A stretch of DNA of 64,000 nt from Sesamum alatum (lineage: Eukaryota > Streptophyta > Magnoliopsida > Lamiales > Pedaliaceae). The position numbers were made by a program, and so were the translations under genes. The notes beneath the pieces are model-generated. The model saw nothing but the letters and a program-made list of their open reading frames with translations. It was not told the origin of the DNA and did not search any database. The DNA lies in NCBI GenBank assembly GCA_034509735.1, contig JACGWO010000003.1, forward strand, positions 8,556,001 to 8,620,000. Direction: 5' to 3'. Below, piece by piece: positions 24,730 through 35,869 of the stretch (position 1 is its first letter; every line of letters starts with the position of its first letter).

Positions 24730-25936
24730 TGATCCAAAAATGCGTACTAGCAAGTGTACTAGTAATCAAGTAGTATAAAGAATGTCGAACCCACAAGGAT
24801 TTAATGAAACAATTACCACAACTATGACTAATTTCTAATTATTTAGACAATCGAGAATTTGACTAATTTATGGACCTACTAAAAGCAATAGAATCTACTA
24901 TAGCAAGCAATTACGTTGAAGGAAAAATGCAGATTTAGGAAGAAGTGCTACGACTATAGGTCCACCTAATCAATACAACGTATTCAATATTAACGGATCA
25001 ATCAAATAGACAAGTATTTCTGCATACTGACGTTTTTCCTATTTTAATCCAATATACTCTCTCGAGCTATATCGAACCTATTATTATCAAGGAATTAGGG
25101 GATCTCCCTCCAAAACTCATGACAATAACGCATGCAGATTTATGAAAAACCTATGGAACTAGATAGATCATGCTTGTGTATGTCTACACATCATTCAATC
25201 CACACCATGAATAACTTTATCTACTATGTTAAATTCCCTCTCGGTTCATCAACATAATTAAGAAAATCAAAGAGGTGATCAAACTCTTAAATAATAGCAA
25301 CAAACACAATAACTCATGGATATGCAAAAATAACAATAGATTAATCCAGAAAATATTTAACACATAGTATCAATTAGGCTTTCCATAAGCCTCAGCACAA
25401 AAAGAAAATTAGTTCATCCGAATTCTAACAAAAAACACAAGAGAAAAGATGCAGAAACTTGCTGGAAAAAAAGTGATCTCTTTTTCTCCTCTTTCCTTCT
25501 TTATATAGAGAGAGAGTCCTAATTGAGGTAGGAGAGGAATAGGTTTCTATTTAGCATAAAACTCTTGTCCTTCTCTAGTCCTATTCTTACCAAAACTCTA
25601 AGATAGATTACAAAGGAAATAGGATCTTTTCTAAACTCAGAATTTTCATTTTTATCAAATCAGCTCGTCTGCAAATTCTGCTTGGCGAATGTCTGACAAC
25701 CCGTGGGTCACAGGTTATGCTTCCTGCATTTCTGATTAGCCCGTGGGTCACGGGCTAACTTGTAGTCATTTCTGCAGAATTTTGGCTCTTCTCTCTATGT
25801 CTGAATTTTTTTCTTGCACTTGCCCTTTTGTCCACCAAAGTTCCTAAAAAACACAAATATACCCAAGAGCAAGCATTATATCGAGATAAAATGAGGGTGA
25901 AAGCATAGAAATAAGTTGTATAATTTCCCCCAATCA
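24730..25936 (-). repeat. Element B 5' LTR (1207 bp)
   Basis: Minus strand reads TGATTGGGGGAAATT to ...TTTTTGGATCA. A TATA box, TCTATATAAAG on the minus strand, lies at 25498-25509. Hairpin motifs CCGTGGGTCACGGG or close variants lie at 25698-25716 and 25738-25756, upstream of the TATA box in the element's direction. The TSD ATTTC follows at 25937-25941. Confidence 0.92.
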
Positions 25937-25941
25937 ATTTC

Positions 25942-26481
25942 TTATATATGCTCGCTATCTCTTTTGAGGCCCACAACTGCAGGAAGGGGTTGCCACCAAG
26001 CAGCCAGTTTGTCCTATAGTTTCTTGAGTTTATTGATATAAGCAGAAACTGAAAGGGTACCTTGCGATGCAGAGGCGATTTCTCTTTGAAGTCTGTAGAT
26101 CAAGGGGCCGCTACTAACGCAATACCTAGTTTCCAGTTCGAGCCAGAGATCCCTCGCCGTATCAATATAGAGGAATGACTCCACGATTTCTTTGGAAATC
26201 GAATTCAATATCCAGGAAATTACCATTCCATCGGCCCTTTCCCACTATTCATATCCTTCGTCAGATTCGTTAGGTTTGGGACATTTTCCATTGACAAACC
26301 CTAATTTCATTTTCGCTCTCAAAGCGAATTTGATGGAACGACTCCATGCCAGAAAATTTGTATCGTCCAGTTGGTTCGACACCAGGACGGTGCCTGGATT
26401 ATTTGAGGCCTGGATTCTCAATTGATCTGGGTCTGTCTCGATCTTCTTTCCTTTGTCCTCCTTCTTGGCGGGACTCGTCAT
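25942..26481 (-). pseudogene. Element A gag N-terminal part
   Basis: Minus-strand frame from the ATG at 26481 (MTSPAKKEDKGKK) contains LVSNQLDDTNFLAWSRSIKFA, quoted only in part as LDDTNFLAWSRSI, and FALRAKMKLGFVNGK, the signature N-terminus of copia gag. A TAG at about 26244 interrupts it; it continues at WERADGMVISWILNSISKEI, then ARDLWLELETRY and YRLQREIASASQG, the UBN2 part. Further stops occur at about 26012 and 25950. At 25942 it reaches element B's TSD and resumes beyond B at 3581 (RNQVLMTEPLPD). Confidence 0.88.
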
Positions 26482-26574
26482 TCTTGGATCTGCGCTTGCT
26501 AGGCTAATTCGAGAAAAGAAAAACTAGGGTTCTAAGTAAAGAAAGAGCTGAAGTACGAGAGACCATCAAAACAT

Positions 26575-26587
26575 GGCTCTGATACCA
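26575..26587 (-). promoter_or_regulatory. Element A primer-binding site (tRNA-Met)
   Basis: Minus-strand TGGTATCAGAGCC, complementary to the 3' end of initiator tRNA-Met, is 2 nt from the LTR end. Standard for Ty1/copia. Confidence 0.92.
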
Positions 26588-26589
26588 GG

Positions 26590-26826
26590 TGAGAAAGCCC
26601 AGGAGTAGCACAAAGAAGAAGCCATAGATGGTCTAAAGAGGAAAAGTAAAGAACCCCCTTGTATTTCTTGAAGATGTGTTTCTGTGTATTACAAAGGTGG
26701 GTTAAAACCCCTATTTAATAACAGTGCACTCTGCAGTTTTCCAGTCAACAAATAAATTGTGAAGTCTCAACTAAACAACAGTTAACTAACAACTCACCAA
26801 CAACTCACTGACCACTTAAGCTAACA
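26590..26826 (-). repeat. Element A 5' LTR (about 237 bp)
   Basis: Minus-strand TGTTAGCTTAAGTGG to GGGCTTTCTCA, with TG...CA ends and the primer site just beyond. The outer end is inferred from the typical TGTTAG start because no second LTR survives to confirm it. Confidence 0.7.
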
Positions 26827-27187
26827 ACCTATTTACAAAAGCATGTTTACCCAATCCGTCATGTCTGCACACGATTTTCCACTAGCATACTTTACAAATT
26901 TTGAATTATTATATTCTATTACTCTTAGATCTAAATTTATTAAAATTAAGTTTTTAATGCATTTCAGTTTATCACAACTAAAATATATGGCATTGCAATT
27001 AAAGAAATTAAATAATTTGGCTAATTATTTGGTAAGTAAATACTAAAGAAAAATGTACAAAGAAGTTTTCCACAAACATTGAAAACATAAAAATAAAACT
27101 TAATATCAATTTGATCACCTCAAAATTAAAGCTTGCCTTGCCATATACCCCATGATCATTAATCAATATGATATATATATATATGTG

Positions 27188-27540
27188 TGTGACGCCCCTT
27201 TTCAATTATATTGAATATTACGTATCATTTCTAATAATTTATTATCATCAATATGATCTATTCTTTTTTATGTATTTCTTGTTTGAGTATTATTTAATAA
27301 AATTTTATTTGATTTAATTTTGGACGAAGAAGAAACTATATGAAACTTGATTATTTAATTTGTAAGAGTTAAAAAAGTCACTAATTAACTAGAAAATAAA
27401 TGATAGAGTATGACTCAAATATATTAAAATTTTAAGGGACTAAATTAGAAATTTATAAGATTTTAGAGTTAAATGCATATAAATTTAGAAATTAAGGTAG
27501 TATATGCTCTTTTCGGACATAAGGTGGTAATCATGTTATT
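27188..27540 (+). repeat. Tekay-like LTR fragment (5' part)
   Basis: Starts TGTGACGCCCC and includes CTCAAATATATTAAAATTTTAAGGGACTAAATTAGAAA, a segment matching 59140-59180 of the solo LTR (shared core ATATATTAAAATTTTAA). It loses similarity near 27540. The ends of typical chromovirus LTRs carry TGTRACRCCCC. Confidence 0.55.
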
Positions 27541-28689
27541 CGGTTATTGCCAGATATGGTCATCACAGGCTTGACTGAATTGTTTCTAGTCAATATGATA
27601 TGTTTTAAGTATTTTGATCGATTTCTCTATTATCAGTATTTTGTTTCACATGCACCCATTCATGGCCTCACTAAGCTTTTGCTTATGAATTTCGTATTTC
27701 TTTTCTCCAAATACAGGTGACTAAGTAAACAAGTCATAGTTTAGCTAGCCTAGAAAAGAGTTCGAAGTGATTGGGAAAAAAATCGAATGATTAGGACTTG
27801 TAATTGTTCTGGTTGTCAGATTGTTATTAGGGTGACCATATTGACGTTATAATTTTTTTAGGCCGCGTCCTGGTAATAGGGCCTAAAGAAGGGACCTACT
27901 TTTAGGGCATGCCGATATATATATATATATATGTAAATATATATTAATTGTGAAACAATTGTATAGAAAATATCCTACATGATATTGCACAAATGTTAGT
28001 TTATGTAATAATCAACAAAATTAATTGAAATAACTTTATTCAATGAAAGATTTGGGTTACAATCTCCAATACATTACAATTAGTCCTTAGAATTTGGATC
28101 TTGTAAGAGGAAATATTTCTTGGAACAAGAAGTTCCTAGCCAATTATTCACTTGACCTCCCAAATATGAGGAGATAGGCTTATATTTATACTAATGACTT
28201 AAATAAGGTAAGTGATGGCTCTTTACCATTTTGGTCATTTTCTCTTTGGAAGCGGATATAAACGAAAACCTCTTAAGGGGCGAAGTAGTATTTTCTTGGA
28301 TTTCTCTTTAATGCTCTTGTTCCTTGAATGAAGCTCCAATCCAATGGATTACTCCTCAATTCCACGGATTACTCTTTGACTAGCCAAAAAGGGGGAATTT
28401 GTGTCCAGAATTGCTTTAAATGACTTTTCACCAATTGCACCTTCCATATCAAATGTTCCACGGATTACTCCTGTAAGTTCCAAATATTTAGGAAGAAAAT
28501 AATTGGAACTTGGTAGGTGGTATCTTCATTGTTTTGGAAGGTTTTCTTCCATGTTGTATATATATAAGAGTTCCCCAAATAGTTGGGACCTTTTAGCTTA
28601 TTCTCCATCAAATTCCTTCCTCCTTGCGCGTCTTCCTTGATTTAGTGAAATTTGTTCTTCGATAATCCTTCAAATGTCTAACAGGAAAG
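27541..28689. other. AT-rich spacer, no gene seen
   Basis: Contains an AT microsatellite (27917-27935) and, at about 28555-28568, TATATATATAAGAG, which could serve as a TATA box for the plus-strand pseudogene that follows. The repeated phrase CACGGATTACTC/CAATGGATTACTC occurs three times around 28335-28470. No protein similarity seen. Confidence 0.5.
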
Positions 28690-29806
28690 TTACTTTTTAA
28701 TTTTTCTTGAAGGTGTGCTCTTAATTCTGTTTTTTCTGTTCTTTTGTGCTCCACTCGTTCTTCCTTTTAGTTCTTTGCTTCTCATAATTTCTATAGTAGT
28801 GTCAACGTCTACTAATAATCATTCAGATTTAGTAGGATCACCTTCTAGGTCTAGTGAAGTCCACTACGGCCGGAGGAGGGGGGGGGGGGGAAGCGGCCTT
28901 GACATGAATGGCCAAGATGGTCTAGATCAGCAGGCTGGTCGAGGCTTAGTCGGGGCGCTGGCCTCGACCAGTGTGCTGGTCAAGGCGACTTCGACCGCGG
29001 GGGCTGAGGTGACATGCCTCGACTCGGCGATCAAACGTCTTCCTCTCGCCCTATTTTTTCTTCGGACGAGGGCTCATCACATTGTCCTCCTTCTAACAAC
29101 CCTCGTTCTTCTGATCTAATAGTCTTAGATGGGGACGACAGTCTTGTTTTAGAGGTCATTGAGGCTAAATGTAAGCTTCCTGATTGCCCTATTGATTCCT
29201 TAGATGGTTCTGTTAAGTCTGCTTTTTTACCCTAAAGGGGTAGGGTCAAAGGTTCTTCCTTCTGCTTCTGATAATGTTGGGGGTGAGTGTTCCTCGGCCC
29301 CTAGGTTTTGGTGTAGACTCATGGATGTTGACGTATGCGATAGTGTCTTAAGTTTTGATGCACTTCGCTATTTGGAGGAGAACTACAATTCTTCTCGGTA
29401 GAGTTTCTTATTCCTTTTTCCGAGGATAGAGTTAAATACCCTCCATCTGGTTTCTTCACAGTCTACTTAGTATATTTTTTCTCGGGCTTCACTTTTCCTC
29501 CTCATTCCTTGTTAGTCGAAATTATCAGGAGCGTTGGTTTTAGCGTGAGTCAACTTACGCCTAACGCTTTTATGTTCTTTATCAGATTTCTTCACCATTT
29601 TGGCATACTAGATCTATCTCTTCTGTGGAAACCTTCCATACTCTCTTTATGGTCAAGAAAGTTGTGAATGATTCATTTTTCTTCTTCTATCCTCGTAATG
29701 GTTGTAAATTTTTTGAGGGTTGCACTTCATCTTGGGGTCCATCGAAAGAACGACTCCTTTATGTCCGGGATTTTGGTTGGGGTTTGTGTGCTCCGTGGGT
29801 TAATTC
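28690..29806 (+). pseudogene. Putative gypsy-type transposon protein, N-terminal part, split by element D
   Basis: Several plus-strand frames stitch into one protein type. 28810-28870 is Ser-rich (STNNHSDLVGSPSRSSEVHY); 29014-29235 has SSDEGSSHCPPSNN; 29290-29400 contains CDSVLSFDALRYLEENY. 29400-29660 reads YPPSGFFTVYLVYFFSGFTFPP..LLVEIIRSVGFSVSQLTPNAFMFF and RFLHHFGILDLSLL, the pattern of the plant 'putative gypsy type transposon' domain (fPl..f...l...gi...qL.PNa). 29625-29806 continues HTLFMVKKV...DSFFFFYPRNGCKF. A 13-base G run (28878-28890) and at least three frame changes show decay. It stops at D's TSD and resumes at 39951. Its biochemical role is not established. Confidence 0.65.
29802..29806. 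repeat. Target-site duplication of element D (AATTC), left copy
   Basis: AATTC at 29802-29806 is repeated at 39951-39955 directly after the other LTR's TTCTAACA end. Confidence 0.92.
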
Positions 29807-31777
29807 TGAAAGATTGTGGATCGTCCCAGGAAAATAGCGCGAATGCGGAAGCGCGGTATAAAATTAAAATACGAAATTTAAACATGCTTTAACGAAAATT
29901 AAAGAACACGTTCAATGGGTGTGCCCTTGAACTTTCCCGGGTGTTCGGTGTATCTCATAAATTAAACACATACAAACAATCATGGAGGCCATAGGGATTA
30001 AAATTAAAAGGGGCGAAAACATAAACCGAGACCTACCCGTTGTCGTTTCTGTCTTCAACGGCTACTCGCGTTGTTTCCCATTTTGCACCAAGACCTCATT
30101 CTTGAGATCCTCCAAATCATGACACACGATCCACCCACGTATCTTGCACGTCGTGCTAGCAACGAACAAGTATAACTTTTGGAGAGAATGAATTAATAAC
30201 ACGTTATTGATTAATGGTATTAATTCTCCTAAGTTCTAATGTTCCAAGAACAAGAGAACAAGGAAAATTATTTTCTTGGGAGAGTGGGAGGGGGCGGACG
30301 AGAGGGAGAGGAGAGAGCTCGAGTAGTGTGTGTGTGTGTTGGAATTTCAAGATTCATCAATCATTGAATTGTAGGAGGCTAGGGGTTTATATAGAGGAGG
30401 AGTTTAATCCTCTTTAAACTCCAACTCTAAGAGGTCTATTTTGACTTGAATTTTGATCTAGTCAAAGTCCTAGTCAAAGTAGTATTTGACCTAGTCAAAT
30501 CAATCCTAGCCATCCATCTCTCCTTTCCATCTCAACCGTTAATTTAATTTAATGGAATATTTAAAACCTATTTAAATATTTCAAAAGGCAAAATAAATAT
30601 AAATATTCATTCTAAGCCCAATAAATTAATTCCCTTAATAAATCTAATTTATTAATTTAATTTCTTATATCAAATAGAAGGAATTGATACTCTAAGAAAA
30701 TACAGGACCCGATTAAATCAAATTTAATCATTCCTTTTCTCCAATATTTAATTCTAAATTAAATACTAAATTTGTGTGTGGATAGTGTGTGACTCTTTAG
30801 GTTCACCTTTCAGCTAGACTTGGTCGGATTCCTAGAATCCGTCCATTACCATGGGCGGCCATCTAGCAACGGTCTATGGAACTAGAGACTAGGTAAAATA
30901 TTCGGGGATGAACTTTTAGGCTCTAACAGTACACTTGTCCTTCTGTCTACGGTCTTACCACTTAGGGTCTAGGGCACGGAAAATGCAGGTACCCATTCTG
31001 GACCTAAGTGTCGGTCTGTCCTTACTAAACGCCGCAAGGGAAACCTTCCCTTCTGTTCAGTTACTGTGGTCACAGATTTTACAGACAAGACACAGAGCAT
31101 ACGTGAGACTCAACTGTCAATGCCTTTTGACAGGAGACAAATCCTTTCTTGGAAACTACTGTCACTTTGTACACCAGAGCTGCACTAGACATGGCTTATG
31201 ACTACTCAAGTGCTTCTTGGCAATCTCTCACCATATCTAAGATACAGACCTGATATACAGGTAAACTCAGCAGTTCCTCAAGTCAAAGGACTTGCCTTTG
31301 GAACCGGGAATACACGTCATACCTTGTTGACCCTACTCAAGGTCCTCCGTAAGACGGTTCTCGCGAGTCACCTAAGTCAGCTGCTCCCCAGCAGGCTAAC
31401 CCACTAACACTGCTTAGACGACCTTCGTCACCCGTCGATGAAATACGACAGCAGATGCTTAGTGCAAGTCTCAAAGGGAATCCCGGTACCCATTTTCGAG
31501 ATTCCTTGACTTGGAGTTTTCCGGACTGATTCAGCGGGACTGATTTCATGGACCTACCTCCATGCGTAGTCCCAGTCCCCAAAATGGGCTTTCAATCCGT
31601 GGGATTTTTTTGCATAGTGAACATGTAGATAAAGCAGTAAAGTGAACGCAAACAAAGTAATGCCAGAATGAATTTCACTTCTTTATTCATTAATAGTTTT
31701 ATCAAAACACTAAAATTGTCTAGACATAGGTTACATTTTGCCTGCCAAGATTTGTTACATGGTCACCTATTCTAACA
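29807..31777 (-). repeat. Element D 3' LTR (1971 bp)
   Basis: Direct-repeat partner of 37961-39950. Minus-strand TATA-like CCTCTATATAAAC at 30385-30397. Short GT tract (about 30328-30339) where the other LTR has a much longer one. Confidence 0.95.
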
Positions 31778-31790
31778 ATCTCCCACTTGA
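31778..31790 (-). promoter_or_regulatory. Element D polypurine tract
   Basis: Minus-strand CAAGTGGGAGATT abuts the TGTTAGAATAGG start of the 3' LTR. Confidence 0.85.
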
Positions 31791-31799
31791 CCTTTAAAG

Positions 31800-34700
31800 C
31801 CAATCACCCATATGTCTAATCCCCATCTTCTCAAGATGTTGCGTATGAGTGCTCTGCGACATAGGCTTTATCAGCGGATCTGCTGTGTTGTCTGCTGAGT
31901 TTACTCAGTCAATCCGAACGTCACCTCTTCCTACCATTTCTCTTAGAAGATGGTACCGTCTAAGAATGTGTTTGGAACGGTGATCAGGTCTCGGTTCCCT
32001 TGCTTGCGCTATTGCACCGTTGTTATCACAGAAGATGACAACGGGCTCGGCGATGCTAGGCACCACACCCAACTCTTGGATGTTGTTTCTCATCCAAACT
32101 GCTTTCTTGGCAGCTTCTGAAGCTGCTATGTATCCAGCCTCTGTAGTGGAGTCAGCAGTGGTTGTTTGCTTGGAACTTTTCCAGGCCACTACTCCTCCAT
32201 TGAGTTTGAATATGTAACCCGATTGACACTTGGCATCATCGTCATCAGACTGGAAAGCTAGTGTTGCTAAAGCCTTCTAGAATTAGTTCTCCATTGCCAT
32301 AGACTAAGAACATTTCCTTAGTCCTCCTTAGGTACTTAAGGATGCCCTTAACAGCATTCCAATGTGCCTCTCCTACGCAAGACTGATATCTGCTTGTTAT
32401 GCTCAAAGCGTAAGCAATGTCAGGCCTGGTGCAGTGGACCGCATATTGGATGCTTCCTACGGCAGAAGCATAGGGGATGACTTTCATCCTTTCAAGTTCC
32501 TCATCAGTCTGCGGGGACTGTTTCTTGGACAACTTGATCCCATGCCTCATGGGAAGGAATCCTCGTTTGGAGTTGTCCATTCGATATCTTTTTAGGACTT
32601 TCTCCATATACGAGTTTTGGGTGAGCCCTAACATCCTTTTAGATCTGTCCCTGACGATCTGGATGCCTAGGATGTAGGAGGCTTCACCCAAGTCCTTCAT
32701 GGAAAACTAGGTTGACAACCATGCTTTTGTGTCTCCCAACATTCTAACGTCATTACCAATGAGTAGAATGTCATCCACATAAAGCACTAGGAACACTATA
32801 GAGCTCCCACTGACTTTCTTGTATACACAAGGGTTGGATTCGTTTTTTATGAAGTCATAGCCCAGTACTACTGCATCAAAGCGAATGTTCCAACTTCGGG
32901 ATGCTTGTTTGAGGCTGTAGATGGACTTTTGGAGACGACAGACCTTCTGTTCCTCTCCAGTGACTGTGAAACCCTCCGGCTGATCCATATAGATCTCTTC
33001 CTCAACGAAACCGTTAAGGAAGGCCGTTTTCACGTCCATCTGCCATATCTCATAGTCATACCATGCTGCTATGGCGAGCAGGACCCGAATGGACTTAGCC
33101 ATGGCTACAGGCGAGTAGGTATCCTCAAAATCGACCGCGGGTCGTTGAGTGTATCCCTTAGCTACAAGCCTAGCCTTGAAGGTTGTGACTTCTCCATCAA
33201 CGTCAAGTTTGCGCTTGTAGACCCACTTACAGCCCACTGGCTTAAAACCTTTTGGTGGATCTACAAGTCTCCAGACTTTGTTCTCATTCATGGAGTCCAT
33301 TTCGGTTTTCATGTCCTCAAGCCATTTCCCGGAGTCGATGTCAGACATCACTTCTCCATATGTCTTAGGATCGTTATCCAAAAGACCGGTCGCATTTAGA
33401 AAGCCATATCTCACTGGAGGTCTGGACTCTCTAGCAGACCTACGGAGGACGGGAACGTCAGTGGTGACTATGGGCGCTGACTGTATCGGAGCAGGCGGTT
33501 CAGGGACCGGGGCTGGCTGTTCCTGAGGCTGTCCTTCATGCCTAGCATGTTGGGCTTCTCGAGGTTGGTCAGCCCTTTGGTTTGTCAATCCTGAATCCTC
33601 TGAGTGATGGTTCCGCGGCTATCTCTGATGGCTGAATTCCATCACTTGATTCCTCAAGGATCAGCTCATCAGGTTGGACATCCTCTGGGAAGCCTTGCTC
33701 CAAGAATACTGCATTCCTTGAAACAAACACCTTTTGTTCCAAGGGGTCATAAAAGTAATAACCCGCAGTTTCTTTAGGGTATCCAACGAACCTGGATAAG
33801 CTAGACCTGGATTCTAGCTTATCTCCCACTAACCTCTTGACGTATGCGGGGCTACCCCACACTTTCAAGTAGTTGTAGGATGCAGGCTTGCCGTGCCATA
33901 TCTCATATGGCGTTTGGGTCAATAAATTGGTAGGCGCCAAATTCAGCAACTTGGCCGCCGTTTCTAGTGCATAGCCCCAAAAGGATAAGGGCAATTTGGT
34001 AAAACTCATCATGGACCGAACCATGTCCAACAGGGTTCGATTCCTCCTTTCAGAAACACCATTTAATTGTGGTATTCCGGGAGGTGTCCATTCTGATATT
34101 ATACCATGTTCTTTTAGATAATCTAGGAACTCGGTACTAAGGTATTCACCACCTCGGTCTGACCGTAGGACTTTAATTTTGCAGTTGGTCTGGTTCTCCA
34201 CTTCAAGTCTGAATTCTTTAAACATCTCAAGAGCTTCAGACTTGTACCTCATTAGGTAAACATAACCATACCGTGAATGATCATCGGTAAAGGTTATGAA
34301 GTAGGAGAACCCACCTCGGGCCTGCGTCCTTAGTGGTCCACATACATCTGTAAGGACCAAGTCCAACAGACCTGTGGCAAGCCTGCTTTGTCCTACAAAG
34401 GGCTTCTTGGTCATTTTCCCTCTTAGACAAGATTCACAAGTTGGTAGCTCACTCAAGTCCCCTACTTCTAGGTTCTTTGAGTCTATCAACCTTTTCATCC
34501 TATCTTAGGAAATATGACCTAGCCTAGCGTGCCACAGTCGTGCGTTCCCGTTATTATCTAATTTACGTTTGTGTTGAGTGTTAAGAACGTAGTTCGTTTG
34601 TTGCAAGATATAGAGCCTGTTTTTTAATGTACCAAGTAGATGAGCAATTCCACACCTCATCAAATAAAAGCAATTTTTATTGATTCTAAACTCATAACCA

Positions 34701-35849
34701 CTATTGTCCAACAGTGGAATGGAAATGATGTTTTTAATCATACTAGGTACAAAATAAACTTGCTCTAATTCTATGCTAATACTATCACTAATCACTAAAG
34801 TGGCGGATCCTATTGCTTCTGCCGAGATGGCCTTGCCATTCCCAAGCTTCAGGATCATGTCCCCGCTGCCCAGTTTTCTGCTTCTTTTTAGCACCTGCAA
34901 GTCATTGCAAATGTGAGCTCCACAGCCGGTATCTAATACCCAAGAGGCAGAATTAGTGACCATATTAACCTCAATCACAAAAAATACCGTGGTTCGAGAA
35001 GAGTTTGGGGCACTCTCTCTTCCAATGCCCTTTCTCACGGCAGTTGATACATATGTCATATGCCTTTGACTGTTGCTTGGAGACAACCTTTCCCTTTCCT
35101 TTGCCTTTCCCCTCTTTGGCAATGGGAACACTCTTACTGTTCGTAGCTGCTTTGACGGCCTTTCCCTTTCCTTTCTTCTTTTTCCAACGTCCGGCACCTC
35201 TGCCTTTCGTCTTAGAAGTAGAAGCACCTCCAAACAATACCGAAGGCGTGGACTTCTTAGTCGTTGCCTCGTATTGCACCAACATATTGATCAACTCATG
35301 AATGCCCTTCTCAAGTGCGTTCATGTTATAGTTAACGATAAATTGGTCGAAGGAGGATGGGAGTGACTGAAGGATCACATCTATGTACGTTTTATTATCG
35401 AGACCTGCCTTTAGGTCCTCGAGCGTTTCCACCAGGGTAAGCATTTTAACCCCATGCTCTTGTACAGAGGATCCTTCTGTCATTTTGGTTCCAAAGAACG
35501 CCTTGGTCGCGACATACCTAGTATGCCAGTCTGGGACTGCATAGCAATCCTTAAGGCGAGCCATAATGGAAGGGACATCGTCTAGCCTTTCATATTGCTT
35601 CTGAATCTCATTCGTCATCGAAGCAAGTATGACACTACGCACCTTCTGGTTATCCTTATGCCAAGTCTCGAACGTCTCACGTTCTTCCGGCGTGGATCCT
35701 TCCGATAAGGTCCTAGGGAGAGGCTCGTCCATGACGTAGCCTTGGTTCTCATAATCCAGGACTATCTTGAGATTATGCAACCAGTCGTTGTAATTGGTTC
35801 CACTGAATTTGTTTGTCTCAAGAATGGTTGAAAGTGGGTTCTTAGACAT
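31800..35849 (-). pseudogene. Element D copia gag-pol polyprotein, lightly damaged
   Basis: Gag (35849-34971, 292 codons, start MSKNPLSTILETNKFSG) is UBN2-type and ends with an intact knuckle CINCREKGHWKREC. A frameshift near 34985 leads to protease WVLDTGCGAHICND (35233-34505 frame) and the pre-integrase LWHARLGHIS, followed by a TAG at about 34503. Integrase (34498-33569) has LTDVCGPL, LRSDRGGEYLS and VSERRNRTLLDMVRSMM. After a frameshift near 33580, RT (33588-32707) has WQMDVKTAFLNGFVEEEIYM and LYVDDILLIG. A TAG follows at about 32706, then RT continues (32700-32245). RNase H (32240-31800) is frameshifted; its first catalytic-type residue appears as Asn (FSNTSF, against YSDASF in C). Every domain is present, so few changes separate it from an open frame, but as written it is a pseudogene. 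Confidence 0.93.
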
Positions 35850-35869
35850 TTTAAATCTACATTTAAAAC

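Larger units (their letters stand above)
3587..25936 (-). mobile_element. Element B: Athila-type Ty3/gypsy retrotransposon with env-like ORF
   Basis: Bounded by LTRs with TGATTG...CAATCA termini and a 5-bp TSD. On the minus strand: 5' LTR 25936-24730, primer site matching tRNA-Asp (24723-24705), gag (about 24570-23340), protease and RT (23328-20920), insertion of element C, RNase H and integrase (11175-9601), a noncoding region, an extra ORF (8542-7426), a long 3' region, a polypurine tract and 3' LTR (5933-3587). The tRNA-Asp primer site and a large ORF after integrase are known Athila-lineage features. Several stops and frameshifts plus the C insertion make it non-autonomous. Confidence 0.92.
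1640..26826 (-). mobile_element. Element A: Ty1/copia retrotransposon, 3' truncated, host of nested insertions
   Basis: On the minus strand the order is 5' LTR (26826-26590), tRNA-Met primer site (26587-26575), gag (26481-25942), then a jump over element B to the gag zinc knuckle (3581-3131), the GAG-pre-integrase domain (about 2750-2575) and integrase (2267-1648). The RT, RNase H and 3' LTR are missing, so A ends near 1640. A was the first insertion: B lies in its gag with a 5-bp TSD, and a MITE lies just before its integrase core. Net A sequence is only about 2.6 kb of this interval. Confidence 0.85.

Noticed and set aside
26575..26587. tRNA gene fragment
   Set aside because: Only the 13-nt complement of the tRNA-Met 3' end is present, at the position of a primer-binding site next to an LTR.
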